This document shows positions 42,448 to 50,906 of a DNA stretch of 64,000 nucleotides, piece after piece. The stretch lies in NCBI GenBank assembly GCA_964236735.1, contig CAXSFM010000008.1, positions 158,810-222,809 of the forward strand. Direction: 5' to 3'. The first letter of the stretch is position 1. Each line of letters begins with the position of its first letter. Below the pieces are notes generated by a model. The model searched no databases, was not told the origin of the DNA, and saw nothing but the letters and a program-made list of their open reading frames with translations. The translations under genes and the position numbers were made by a program. This DNA is from JAIVJG01 sp964236735. GTDB lineage: Bacteria > Acidobacteriota > Blastocatellia > Pyrinomonadales > Pyrinomonadaceae.

Positions 42448-42847
42448 TTTACATAATCTTTCATTTCCTCAACAAAACTTAGAAGATTGCTGTTTTCTTG
42501 CAAATGGTGGATAGCTGGTATCCATTTGGGGGGTTTTGTGTGTCCGACGGGATGAAAAGTCAAGCGGCCAGTAAGCTGTTGAAGTTGCAACAGTTAGCTG
42601 TCGGTTAAGGTGTCTTCAAATGTGGGGCGAAGCGTGGCACGTCCGTTGTAATAGAGATGGTCAGATCGTTGACAGTTTTCGAGTCGAGAGTTACGCGGCC
42701 TGTCGCTCTCGACGGCTGACTTCACATCAGTTCGAAACCTGTCGGCGATCACTGATCTTTAGATTTACATGGATGTTTCACTACCTCGCACGCTTGGGCA
42801 GAGCGTTGAAGTCGGTGAAGCCACTAACAGAAGGAAGGGACACCACA

Positions 42848-44935
42848 ATGTTGCGTCGAATCACAGCTTACTTAATCATCCTGAGCATCTCAATCACCTC
42901 CCTGATGCCGCTCTCAACACAGGCGGCCACACAGGAAAGACAGAATCACACAAACGCGAATGCGTTGCGACGCAAATCCAAGCTCGCCCCCGAACTCGCG
43001 CCCACAGATGTTGCGCCAGCGGCAAGTTCGCAGGGCTTCGTGCGCGTCATCATTCAGTCCAAAGGCCACCTGACGACGGCGCAGGACGGCGCGATTGCCC
43101 GGCGCGGCGGCAAAAAGCAGCAGGGCTTCGACGAACTCGACGCCGTCGTCGCAGACGTTGCGGTGGGCGAACTCGGCGCGCTGGCGGCTCGTGAAGACAT
43201 CGCATACATCTCGCCTGATCGCGTCGTCAACGCGCAGTTGGACGTGACGCGCGAGACGACCGGCGCGGCGCTCGTGCAGTCCGGCCTGCCGCGCACGCAG
43301 GGATTCACCGGCAAAGGCGTCGGCATCGCCATCATTGACAGCGGCATCAGCGCGTCGCACCCCGACTTTCAGAAGAACGGCAACAAGTCGCGCATCGTCG
43401 CTGCGGTCAACTTCACGGGCGGCAGCAACGGCGACAAGGAAGGCCACGGCACAGGCGTGGCGAGCGTCGCCGCCGGCAACGGCTCGGCCTCGCGCGGTTA
43501 CGCGGGCAACTTCATCGGCATCGCTCCCGACGCCAGCCTGATTGACCTCAAGGCGCTCGACGCCAACGGCGCGGGCACGACGAGCAGCGTGCTTAATGCC
43601 GTCAACTGGGCGATTGCGAATCAGAAGCGTTTCGGTATCCGCGTCGTCAACATGAGCCTCGGCGCTACGCCGCGCGAGTCTTATCACACAGACCCTCTCT
43701 GTCAGGCGGTCGAGCGCGCCGTCCGCTCCGGCCTCGTCGTCGTGGCGAGCGCGGGCAACGTCGGCCACACGACTGACATCATCGGCCACAAGCCGAACGG
43801 CGATCCGATTTATCGCCCGCTCTACGGCAGCATCAACAGCCCCGGCAACTCGCCTTACGCGATCACCGTCGGCGCGTCCGACTCGCAGGGCACAGGCAAA
43901 CGCTCGGACGACACGATGGCGCAGTTCTCTTCAAAAGGCCCGACGCGCATAGACATGCTCGCCAAGCCCGACCTCGTCGCGCCGGGACGTGGTGTCGTCG
44001 CCGCGATGTCGCAGGAAATGCCGAACACGGCGGGGCAGCGTCCCGACTGGGTCATCGTGCCGAAGGGCGCGAACGCGCTCCACAACGCTTACTTCAAATA
44101 TTACGGCACGTCGTTTTCCGCGCCGGTCGTGAGCGGCACCATCGCGCTGATGCTCGAAGCCAACAAGTCTCTGACGCCCTCGCTCGTCAAAGCCTCTCTG
44201 CTCCGCACGGCGAACGCGCTGTCCTCGACGCTCTTCGCCAACAAAGTGCAGAACGTGTTGCAGCAGGGCGCGGGACAGGTGAATGCGGCGGCGGCGGTCG
44301 AAATGGCGCTCGCGATTGTCCCGAACGCGGACAAGCTCAAAGCTAAAAACCGCATCTTCGGCGCGAACACGAAGCTCAGTTCGCTCAATCACACATTCAA
44401 CATCGGCGGCGAAGCGGTCGCGGCCTCCGGTCGCGTTCTCTACTCGAACGGCGTGCTCTTCAAAGAGAAACCAGTCCTTCTCAACGGCATCATGTTGAGT
44501 GACGGCCTGGTCTTGGGCGACGGCATCATGTTGAGTGACGGGATGGTCTTGGGCGATGGCATCATGCTCGACGACGGCATCATGCTCTCAGACGGAATGG
44601 TCTTGGGCGACGGTATTATGCTGGCCGACGGCCTGGTCTTGGGCGATGGCATCATGTTGTCAGACGGATTGGTGATGGGCGATGGCATCATGCTCGACGA
44701 CGGCATCATGCTGTCGGACGGGATGGTCTTAGGGGATGGCATCATGCTGGCCGATGCGGTTCGCGTGGGCGCAGACGGCATTATGTTGAGCGATGGGATG
44801 GTTTTGGGCGACGGCATCATGCTGTCGGACGGGATGGTCTTGGGCGACGGTATTATGCTGTCGGACGGGATGGTCTTGGGCGATGGCATCATGTTGTCTG
44901 ACGGATTGGTGATGGGCGACAACCGGGCACTCTAG
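42848..44935 (+). CDS. Secreted subtilisin-like (S8) serine protease with a repetitive C-terminal tail
   Basis: The 695-residue protein begins with a signal peptide (MLRRITAYLIILSISITSLM, cut near TQA). A short propeptide-like region follows (about 45-130). The S8 domain carries the triad Asp164 (AIIDSG), His200 (GHGTGVASVAAG) and Ser422 (GTSFSAPVVSG). From about residue 546 the sequence is nearly all copies of G-I-M-L-S-D-G-M/L-V-L-G-D. ATG 42848 is chosen because AAGGAAGGG precedes it and the signal peptide begins there; the upstream frame lacks homology. A terminator follows. It probably acts outside the cell. The tail may be a beta-solenoid or surface anchor. Confidence 0.92.
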   Translation: MLRRITAYLIILSISITSLMPLSTQAATQERQNHTNANALRRKSKLAPELAPTDVAPAASSQGFVRVIIQSKGHLTTAQDGAIARRGGKKQQGFDELDAVVADVAVGELGALAAREDIAYISPDRVVNAQLDVTRETTGAALVQSGLPRTQGFTGKGVGIAIIDSGISASHPDFQKNGNKSRIVAAVNFTGGSNGDKEGHGTGVASVAAGNGSASRGYAGNFIGIAPDASLIDLKALDANGAGTTSSVLNAVNWAIANQKRFGIRVVNMSLGATPRESYHTDPLCQAVERAVRSGLVVVASAGNVGHTTDIIGHKPNGDPIYRPLYGSINSPGNSPYAITVGASDSQGTGKRSDDTMAQFSSKGPTRIDMLAKPDLVAPGRGVVAAMSQEMPNTAGQRPDWVIVPKGANALHNAYFKYYGTSFSAPVVSGTIALMLEANKSLTPSLVKASLLRTANALSSTLFANKVQNVLQQGAGQVNAAAAVEMALAIVPNADKLKAKNRIFGANTKLSSLNHTFNIGGEAVAASGRVLYSNGVLFKEKPVLLNGIMLSDGLVLGDGIMLSDGMVLGDGIMLDDGIMLSDGMVLGDGIMLADGLVLGDGIMLSDGLVMGDGIMLDDGIMLSDGMVLGDGIMLADAVRVGADGIMLSDGMVLGDGIMLSDGMVLGDGIMLSDGMVLGDGIMLSDGLVMGDNRAL
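44483..44920 (+). repeat. Coding repeat array in the subtilase gene
   Basis: About a dozen 12-residue units, consensus GIMLSDGMVLGD, encoded by 36-base units. They vary only slightly (D/S at the fifth position, M/L before V), and one unit has an insert with R-V-G-A-D. The nucleotide units are very similar, so slippage or recombination is likely. Confidence 0.9.
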
Positions 44936-45000
44936 AGATGGCGCTCATTATCAAAGCGCCTCGCTGAACATGTGACGACGCAACGTTCAGGCGAGGAAGA

Positions 45001-45040
45001 AAGCGGGTGAAGTGGCTTGGGACACTTCACCCGCTTTTTT
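45001..45040 (+). terminator. Rho-independent terminator after the subtilase
   Basis: A 14-bp perfect stem (AAGCGGGTGAAGTG at 45001-45014 and complement at 45023-45036), an 8-base loop, and four or more T residues. Confidence 0.95.
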
Positions 45041-45098
45041 ATTTGTGGCGGAGAGTTCGTTAAACCGCGTGACTGTCAGTCGCCACGCCCGCTCGGTT

Positions 45099-47198
45099 TT
45101 AAGATGAGCCGAAACGTGTCCTGTACTCGGTGGCGTTGATGAAGGCGCTAACCATCTCGGCGTTCACGTAGTTGCCGCCGAATTGATTGAGCTTCGAGAG
45201 CCAAAAGTTGTAGCCGCTGAAGTCGCTGTCGGGCAGGTCATCCGGGTTGCGTCGTAAATAGCCGAAGTATTGCATCAAGACGAACGCCGGGTTGAACTCG
45301 CGCTGCGAGAGAGTCGCGTTCTCGGAGATCGAACGCAAGACGGTCGCGCGCGTCTGCGCGCCGGTTTGCAAACCGCTAACCAGCGCGTCCCGCTCGGACT
45401 GCGTCAGCACGCCGCCCGCATTGCGGTTCAAGCTGTCAACGAATTGCGCGGGCGAGAGCGTCAACGGATATTGCGCGAGAAAGTCCGCGCGGTTGACGAA
45501 GCCGTTGAGGAACGCCTGCTTGTTGGCTTCTAATTGTTGCTCCCACCCTTGGGCTCCGACGACGACGCCGCGCCCGATCTGCTGCGTCTCAGGCAGAAAG
45601 TCCTGGAACGCGACGGGGACGGGCTTGCCCGGCAGATTTCCGAACGCCGCCTTGTGGATGCGATAGACGAGATAGCCCGTCTGTTGAAATTCTATCGAAA
45701 GGAAGAAAGCCGCCGAGACGTTGACGCGCTTGCTCTGCCGGCACGCGGTGTCTGTGCCGCAACTCTCAATCTCGCGTGTCCAGAATTGCAAACCGGAAGC
45801 GTCCGGCTCGCGGTTGAGAAAGTCTCGATACTGCTGTGCGACGAAAAACTGCGTGTCGTCAATCGGGTTCGGGCTGGTGGCCGTCGTCCCGTTCGGCAGA
45901 GCGATGCTGAGTCCGCCCGTCAAGTAAGCGACCTCGCCGGAGGTGGACGCGAGACGGACGCTGTAGTCGCCGGGGGCGGCGATGCTGCTGACTGTTGCAT
46001 TGAAGCTAATGATCTCGACGCCGAAGTTGAGTTGCTGCACGCTGTTCGGGTCAACGGTGAAGTAAGGCGACGTGATGCTGACGCCACGCGCGCTCACGCC
46101 CGACATGTTATCGCCGCCAACGAGGAGGTTGACGGTCGTGCCCGGCACGATGGGCACGCCGACGGACGAGAGTTGCCCGTTCGTGCCGATGATGCGCGGG
46201 TTGAGGATGGGTTGCAGCGCGTCGGGCAGCGCGACGTTGAACGACGTGACGGCGTTCTCGTTGATCGTGACCGTGCCGGCCTCGAACGTGCGAAGGGGCG
46301 GCTGTGTGGAGATGCCCTGATACGCTCCTGCGGTCGAGGCGATCTCGGCGGCGGAGACTGGTTCGTTGAGCGTCTCCGTCATCACGCGATACTGTCCCGG
46401 CGGCAGCGCGTCAATGCGATAACTGCCATTCGGCAGCGAGATGTTGCTCGCCATCACGCGCCCGGTCGAAACTTCTTCCACCCAGATGTGCGCGCCGAAG
46501 ACCGTCGCGCCGCCCGGAGTCGTCACCGTCCCCGCCAGCGCGCCGAGTCCGTTGCGCGGGCCATAGACGCTGCGGATGCCTGCGCGGTCGTCATCGGCGA
46601 GCGTCCGTCGGCGGATGGCGGGCAGCGCGTAAGTGCCGTTGGTTCCCTGTCGCGGCTGCATGATCGCGCCGACGATGCCGGAGTGTTCAAGTCCGAGCAT
46701 GTGCCCGATCTCGTGCGTGAAAGTGGTTTCGAGGTCGTAGGTTCCGAACGTGCCGTCCGTGGAAAATGAAGGCGTCGGGTTAATGGCGACATCGGCTTCG
46801 GAGATGAATCCTGTGGCCGGATCGAAGAAGACGCGCGCTCTGCCGGTGCGATTCGGACTGCTGAACAGAGAACCGTTGACGGGCGAGACCGTAATCAAGT
46901 TGACGCCGTCCGACGTGGCGGCTTCGTTTGATGAAGTCGTGATGTTGAAGCGTATGTTGCTGGCCTCTTCCCAACGTCGCAGCGCGCGACGTGCCGCGCC
47001 GACCACGTCGCTCCCGGCCTTGATGTTTGAGGGCGGCGCGTTAAGCGAGGTTGAGAGCGCGACGCTAATCGTCGTCACAGGCCATCTGATTTGCAAGTTG
47101 GCCGTCGAACTCGTGTATTGAACCGTATAAGCGTGGATCGGTGCGACCTGCCCCAGAACGATGGCGGCAAGCAGGATGAGAGTAGCTGTCAAACGCAT
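45099..47198 (-). CDS. Secreted matrixin-type metalloprotease with DUF4214 cassette
   Basis: This 699-residue protein has a signal peptide (to about residue 23, cut near IHA). The zinc-protease motif is HEIGHMLGLEH (His162, Glu163, His166, His172) in a domain with a matrixin-like arrangement, and MQPRQG with the Met turn follows. A carboxypeptidase-regulatory-like beta domain (AGTVTTPGGATVFGAHIWVEE) occupies about 220-330, then Ig-like strands. The last 225 residues are a DUF4214 cassette closely similar to the end of the large propeller protein. AAGGG precedes ATG 47198. It is probably exported and attached to the surface. Its proteolysis target is unknown. Confidence 0.9.
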   Translation of the reverse strand: MRLTATLILLAAIVLGQVAPIHAYTVQYTSSTANLQIRWPVTTISVALSTSLNAPPSNIKAGSDVVGAARRALRRWEEASNIRFNITTSSNEAATSDGVNLITVSPVNGSLFSSPNRTGRARVFFDPATGFISEADVAINPTPSFSTDGTFGTYDLETTFTHEIGHMLGLEHSGIVGAIMQPRQGTNGTYALPAIRRRTLADDDRAGIRSVYGPRNGLGALAGTVTTPGGATVFGAHIWVEEVSTGRVMASNISLPNGSYRIDALPPGQYRVMTETLNEPVSAAEIASTAGAYQGISTQPPLRTFEAGTVTINENAVTSFNVALPDALQPILNPRIIGTNGQLSSVGVPIVPGTTVNLLVGGDNMSGVSARGVSITSPYFTVDPNSVQQLNFGVEIISFNATVSSIAAPGDYSVRLASTSGEVAYLTGGLSIALPNGTTATSPNPIDDTQFFVAQQYRDFLNREPDASGLQFWTREIESCGTDTACRQSKRVNVSAAFFLSIEFQQTGYLVYRIHKAAFGNLPGKPVPVAFQDFLPETQQIGRGVVVGAQGWEQQLEANKQAFLNGFVNRADFLAQYPLTLSPAQFVDSLNRNAGGVLTQSERDALVSGLQTGAQTRATVLRSISENATLSQREFNPAFVLMQYFGYLRRNPDDLPDSDFSGYNFWLSKLNQFGGNYVNAEMVSAFINATEYRTRFGSS

Positions 47199-47667
47199 GA
47201 ATAAAACCCTTCTTGTGTGGTGTGCTGAAAATTTGAAAATAGCAGTCGGGGGAGGCCGTGCTGAACTTCTGTGGCGGAGTAGTTGCCGGAGCGCTCTGAT
47301 GCGCGCTTCGGCGGGGCATCTTCATCATAGCAAGAGATGCGCCGCTACTTCAATCTAATAATCACCTCTTGCCGCTCCGCTCGCTGAAATGCTGCTTGAA
47401 ACGCACGTCGCTTCCGTCACTTTTTACGGTTCGAGCCAGAGAGTGATGCGCTGCGCTGTCAGACGTTAAGACAGTGTCGCAAGTGCATCAAAGAAATACG
47501 CGGGGAAATCACTATTTGTCATTTCTCACCCTTTTTCACAGGAAATCAGCATTAAAAATGCTGGCATAGCAGTTGTTAAGTGTAAAGCGGATTTCATTTC
47601 TCGCGCCGAAAGTTTTAGCGCGACAAAGTCGCATTTCTTAGCCTGCCAAGGGGTTCGTCAAACGAAT
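47199..47667. other. Divergent intergenic region with a sigma-54-like promoter
   Basis: No gene is visible in these 469 bases. A sigma-54-like site is at 47562-47577. The rest shows no repeat or RNA signal that I can recognise. Confidence 0.5.
47562..47577 (+). promoter_or_regulatory. Sigma-54-like promoter upstream of the DUF1003 gene
   Basis: TGGCAT, five bases, TTGTT: the GG-to-G spacing of 10 is right, and the -12 has GT rather than GC, as in the site at 2338. It is about 90 bases upstream of the gene at 47668. Confidence 0.4.
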
Positions 47668-48471
47668 ATGAGTAGCGAAGGCGTTTTACCGGAACAAGGC
47701 AACGATACCTCTCCGTCCAGAAAAAGAAGGCAGAATGTCAGTGAAGCGCAAAGCGAGATCATCCGCAAGAACATTTCAGCCATCACTGAAGTGCAGCGCG
47801 AGGAAGACAGCCAGCGTTCTCTCTCGGAGCGTATCTCCGACCTCATCACAGACTTCTCCGGCTCGATGCTTTTCGTCTGGCTCCACGCCCTCTGGTTCGG
47901 CGTCTGGATACTGCTCAACGTCGGACTCGTACACATCCCGCACGTCAGCGAGTTCGACTCTTTCCCCTTCGGACTTTTGACGATGATCGTCTCGCTCGAA
48001 GCCATTTTTCTCTCGACCTTCGTGCTCATCTCGCAAAACCGGATGGCGCGCCTGAGCGAGCAACGCGCCGAGCTTGACCTCCACGTCAACCTGCTGGCCG
48101 AGCAGAAGTCCACCAAAGCGCTTGAGATGCTCGATCAGATCGCACGCCAACTCAATAAATCGAATCGCTTCGATTTACCGCCCGACCCGGAAGTGGATGC
48201 GCTCAAAATTTCGCCGGAGCCGCAGGATGTGATCAACGTGCTCCGGGAGGCGATGGCAAGCGACGCCCATCAGGACGCTCAAAAGAAAATAGAGAAGGTT
48301 GGCGAAGAAATAACCGGAGAAATGAAAGCGGTGCGTGATGATGTCGCGAAGTCGGGAGATAAACTACACGGGCGTCTCGATGACGTTGAGGCAAAGGTTG
48401 ATGATATTGCCGACGACGTGACTGAGATTAAAGAACAGACCGGCGAGCATGAGAAAACGAGGCGCAACTGA
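47668..48471 (+). CDS. DUF1003 family membrane protein
   Basis: The protein has 267 residues. After a charged N-terminus (about 60 residues) two transmembrane helices occur at about 65-90 and 105-125, with SMLFVWLHALWFGVWILLNVG and EAIFLSTFVLISQNRMA, the core of DUF1003. The remaining 140 residues are hydrophilic and helical with a coiled coil at the end (KKIEKVGEEITGEMKAVRDD and later repeats). DUF1003 proteins are inner-membrane and of unknown function. ATG 47668 is used. The C-terminal heptads suggest oligomerisation. Confidence 0.85.
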   Translation: MSSEGVLPEQGNDTSPSRKRRQNVSEAQSEIIRKNISAITEVQREEDSQRSLSERISDLITDFSGSMLFVWLHALWFGVWILLNVGLVHIPHVSEFDSFPFGLLTMIVSLEAIFLSTFVLISQNRMARLSEQRAELDLHVNLLAEQKSTKALEMLDQIARQLNKSNRFDLPPDPEVDALKISPEPQDVINVLREAMASDAHQDAQKKIEKVGEEITGEMKAVRDDVAKSGDKLHGRLDDVEAKVDDIADDVTEIKEQTGEHEKTRRN

Positions 48472-48591
48472 CAGTTGCCCTAAAATCTTTGTCCGGCGAA
48501 ATTTAACTGTTGATTTTTTCAAGCGATACCGTTAGATTTCGCAATAACAAACAGCCTACCAGAGCTGTACATTCTTACGAGGAGAAATACT

Positions 48592-48807
48592 GTGAAAAAA
48601 CTTAGCTTAGTTCTAGCGATGATCTTCGCCATGTGTTTGGGAACTTTTGCCGCAGCGCAAGACAACACCAACATGTCGATGAGCAAATCAACCACGATGA
48701 GCAAATCAACCACGATGATGCATCATGGTCACATGCGTCGTCACCATCGCCGCCGCCACCATCATAGCGGATCAATGATGAAATCCAACATGAACGCCAA
48801 TCAATAA
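48592..48807 (+). CDS. Small secreted Met/His-rich protein
   Basis: The protein has 71 residues. It starts with GTG 48592 and a strong GAGGAGA 8 bases upstream. The signal peptide (KKLSLVLAMIFAMCLGTFAAAQ) is clear. The mature part has SKSTTM repeats, then a dense Met/His/Arg region (MMHHGHMRRHHRRRHHH). Such composition can bind copper or other metals, but this is inference. A strong terminator follows. It is well isolated, so it is probably expressed on its own. Confidence 0.8.
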   Translation: MKKLSLVLAMIFAMCLGTFAAAQDNTNMSMSKSTTMSKSTTMMHHGHMRRHHRRRHHHSGSMMKSNMNANQ

Positions 48808-48832
48808 CATCGGGTTTGTTGTGTCAACTGAC

Positions 48833-48875
48833 AAGCGCGTGCCGTCTGATTAAATCAGGCGGCACGCGCTTTTTC
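48833..48875 (+). terminator. Rho-independent terminator
   Basis: An 18-bp stem with one wobble pair (48833-48850 and 48854-48871) and five T residues from 48870. Confidence 0.92.
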
Positions 48876-48940
48876 TTTGAAGGGCAAAGGCTATGAATGA
48901 GAAGAAAGATTAACGCTTCACGAATCATGCTCCGTCGGCT

Positions 48941-49288
48941 TTATCGCTTGCGACGACTTTTGACGCTCCGGGATGAAGGCGCGCTCCAGTTGGCCGGAGC
49001 GGATGTCCCGGCGGCGGCGTCTGCGAGTCCCGCCGAATCATTGTAAGGCGTGGCATCCGTCGCTGCCGGTCTCTCTCCGAGATGCAGGTCAGCCATCGCG
49101 ACGACGATCAAAAGCGCCGCCATGCTAATCGTGACGAGCACGTACAGCACCGCAATTTGTTCTTTCCACAATAACACAACGACGATTGCCATCACCGCCG
49201 CAATCCACAGCAGCGATAGGTTCCGACGCTTTTTGCGCGGGCGCGCCGCTGCCGCTGCTGTTGTTCCACGACCTACATTTTTACTCAT
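48941..49288 (-). CDS. Small two-helix membrane protein
   Basis: The protein has 115 residues. A basic N-terminus with ARPRKKRRN is followed by two transmembrane helices (about 24-43 and 47-68), then a Thr/Ala-rich tail ending in basic SRRKR. No family is recognised. ATG 49288 is favoured over a GTG two codons earlier, because AAGGAGA lies 6 bases before it. It is followed by a 130-base gap to the small Met/His-rich gene's terminator on the other strand. Confidence 0.65.
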   Translation of the reverse strand: MSKNVGRGTTAAAAARPRKKRRNLSLLWIAAVMAIVVVLLWKEQIAVLYVLVTISMAALLIVVAMADLHLGERPAATDATPYNDSAGLADAAAGTSAPANWSAPSSRSVKSRRKR

Positions 49289-49395
49289 CTCCACTCTCCT
49301 TAAAATTACTGCTCTAATAAAACGGGTAATTTAGCACAGGCCGGGCGGCGCGGGCGAACGACGATGAGGAGCATTTTCCGTCGCTCACAAAAAGA

Positions 49396-49423
49396 GAGGT
49401 TGGTCTGGATTCCGACCAACCTC
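49396..49423 (-). terminator. Terminator downstream of the export-protein gene
   Basis: Arms 49396-49405 and 49414-49423 (10-bp perfect, GAGGTTGGTC and complement), and on the minus strand a U-run after a few purines. It serves the gene at 49461-50540. Confidence 0.85.
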
Positions 49424-49460
49424 CCTCTCGTCTATCCAATCTCTTCATCCCGCCGGGCGA

Positions 49461-50540
49461 TTATTGAACGATCCTGACCGAGCCGTATGAAATGATATTC
49501 TGCGCGCCACCCGTCGCGAATCCCAGCAGGGTCGTCGGCAGATTCTTCATATTGAAGGGGCTGCCGTCTGAAACATCAATGATGTCATAGGGCTTCAGAG
49601 CGATGTCTTGCTGCTTTTTATTCTTGATAGCGTCGAGGCTTGCCATGATTATCTCAGGCTCCAACTCGCCGCCCGGCTTCGTGCGGATGATTCGCACCTT
49701 TTCCGTCTTCGCACCTTTGCGCACTCCGCCTACCTGCGCGACCGCACGAGAAAGTGAGAGATTCTCGCGCAGATATAGACTGTTGGGCGAGACGACCGCG
49801 CCCGTCACGTAAATCGGGTAAGCTTCCTGCACGAGCACGATGTCGCCGGGATGGACGAGCGGATTGGCATCCCGCTTGCCGAGTTTCAGTTCGCGAATGC
49901 TATAGATATTGTAAGGCAAGATATGCAGATTGTCGTCAGTTCCCTTTGCAACCTTCGTCTCTTCGACGAGGTCTTCGGGTTCGGCGCAGAGCAGCGGCTC
50001 GGTGTGGAAAACCTGTATGTCGCCGCTCGCCTGTTCTGTGACGCTGCCCGAATAAGCGAGCAACTCAAGGAGATGCACGCGGCGGCGCATGTCGAAACGC
50101 GAAGGGTTACGCACCGCGCCATAGACGACTGCCGGCGGGCGACTCCGCATCTCCGTCACGCGCAAACTCACTTGCGGCTTCTTGAGATACTTCGCGAGCG
50201 CAATGACGATGTCTTTCTTAATCTCGCGGTCGGTGCGGCAACGCGCGGGAATCGGGTCTTCCACGAAAGCCACTTCGACGTTGCCTTCGTCGTTGACGAC
50301 GAGCGAGCCGCTGAACTGTGGCTCTCCGAAAACACGCAAGTCCAGCACGTCGCCGGGGCCGAGCAAATACTTTTTGACGCCCGCGCCATCGAATGAACCG
50401 CTTGCCGAAGAGTCGCCGCCGGTCGAGGCCGAAGATGCGCTGACCTGTGAACCAGATGCGCCCGTATCCTGCTGTGCGTTAACCGTCACAGCGCAGGCGC
50501 AACAAAGGGCGAACATGAGAAGTAAACTTTTGGTTTTCAT
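49461..50540 (-). CDS. Polysaccharide export (Wza-like) outer-membrane protein
   Basis: This 359-residue protein has a signal peptide (MKTKSLLLMFALCCACAVTV, cut near VNAQ) and a Ser/Gly-rich linker. The Poly_export domain starts with KYLLGPGDVLDLRVFGEPQFSG and NDEGNVEVAFVEDPIPARC. SLBB domains follow, e.g. VVYGAVRNPSRFDMRRRVHLLELLAYSG and YVTGAVVSPNSLYLRENLSLSRAVAQVGG. These proteins guide capsule or exopolysaccharide across the outer membrane. A lipobox is not clear. ATG 50540 has AGGAAG before it. No other export gene is adjacent. Confidence 0.9.
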   Translation of the reverse strand: MKTKSLLLMFALCCACAVTVNAQQDTGASGSQVSASSASTGGDSSASGSFDGAGVKKYLLGPGDVLDLRVFGEPQFSGSLVVNDEGNVEVAFVEDPIPARCRTDREIKKDIVIALAKYLKKPQVSLRVTEMRSRPPAVVYGAVRNPSRFDMRRRVHLLELLAYSGSVTEQASGDIQVFHTEPLLCAEPEDLVEETKVAKGTDDNLHILPYNIYSIRELKLGKRDANPLVHPGDIVLVQEAYPIYVTGAVVSPNSLYLRENLSLSRAVAQVGGVRKGAKTEKVRIIRTKPGGELEPEIIMASLDAIKNKKQQDIALKPYDIIDVSDGSPFNMKNLPTTLLGFATGGAQNIISYGSVRIVQ

Positions 50541-50681
50541 AAAAAAATCTTCCTGCTGTGAGAAGTGTTGACCGAGCGAAAAGTCGAATTGCCTACTCAT
50601 CGCCGACGAGATGTTGTAGATGCAGTTGGCGACGTGAAAGGCTGCCCGCACGAAGGAGTTTAATCGCTCTCCGCGACGCTC

Positions 50682-50906
50682 TCACTTTGCGTCCCGGCGG
50701 GACAGGTTGTCTGATGCCGAATGATGCTTTCGTCTCCGGCTGCCGCGCGCCGGAACCGTGCCCGGAACAGCCCACCCGTTGAACAAGAGGTTGCAATTGT
50801 CGCACAGGAGATGATAAACGCCAATCAGACGAAGCAGCAGCGACGTGTCCGTGTAGCCACGACGCAGGCGCGCGCTCCGACATTTTGGACATCGCTGGGC
50901 GATCAT
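50682..50906 (-). CDS. Small zinc-ribbon protein coupled to the upstream membrane gene
   Basis: The protein has 74 residues. CPKCRSARLRRGY and LLCDNCNLLFNGW supply two C-x2-C knuckles, likely a zinc ribbon. The C-terminal third is basic and disordered. The ATG at 50906 overlaps the upstream TGA (bases 50903-50906), so it is probably translated by coupling with the upstream TPR-like membrane protein. No family name. Its role with that protein is unknown. Confidence 0.7.
   Translation of the reverse strand: MIAQRCPKCRSARLRRGYTDTSLLLRLIGVYHLLCDNCNLLFNGWAVPGTVPARGSRRRKHHSASDNLSRRDAK

Larger units (their letters stand above)
42273..42847. other. AT-rich intergenic region at the right edge of the island
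   Basis: This 575-base stretch holds a stem-loop (CCCCGCCTGAC with GTCAGCGGGG near 42317-42344), the triple direct repeat at 42346-42395 and a dyad at 42411-42447. I see no gene. The subtilase gene and its ribosome-binding site follow. Confidence 0.6.

Noticed and set aside
44440..44922. Repetitive minus-strand frame opposite the subtilase tail
   Set aside because: It is the complement of the 36-base repeat units. The plus-strand frame is continuous with the protease domain.
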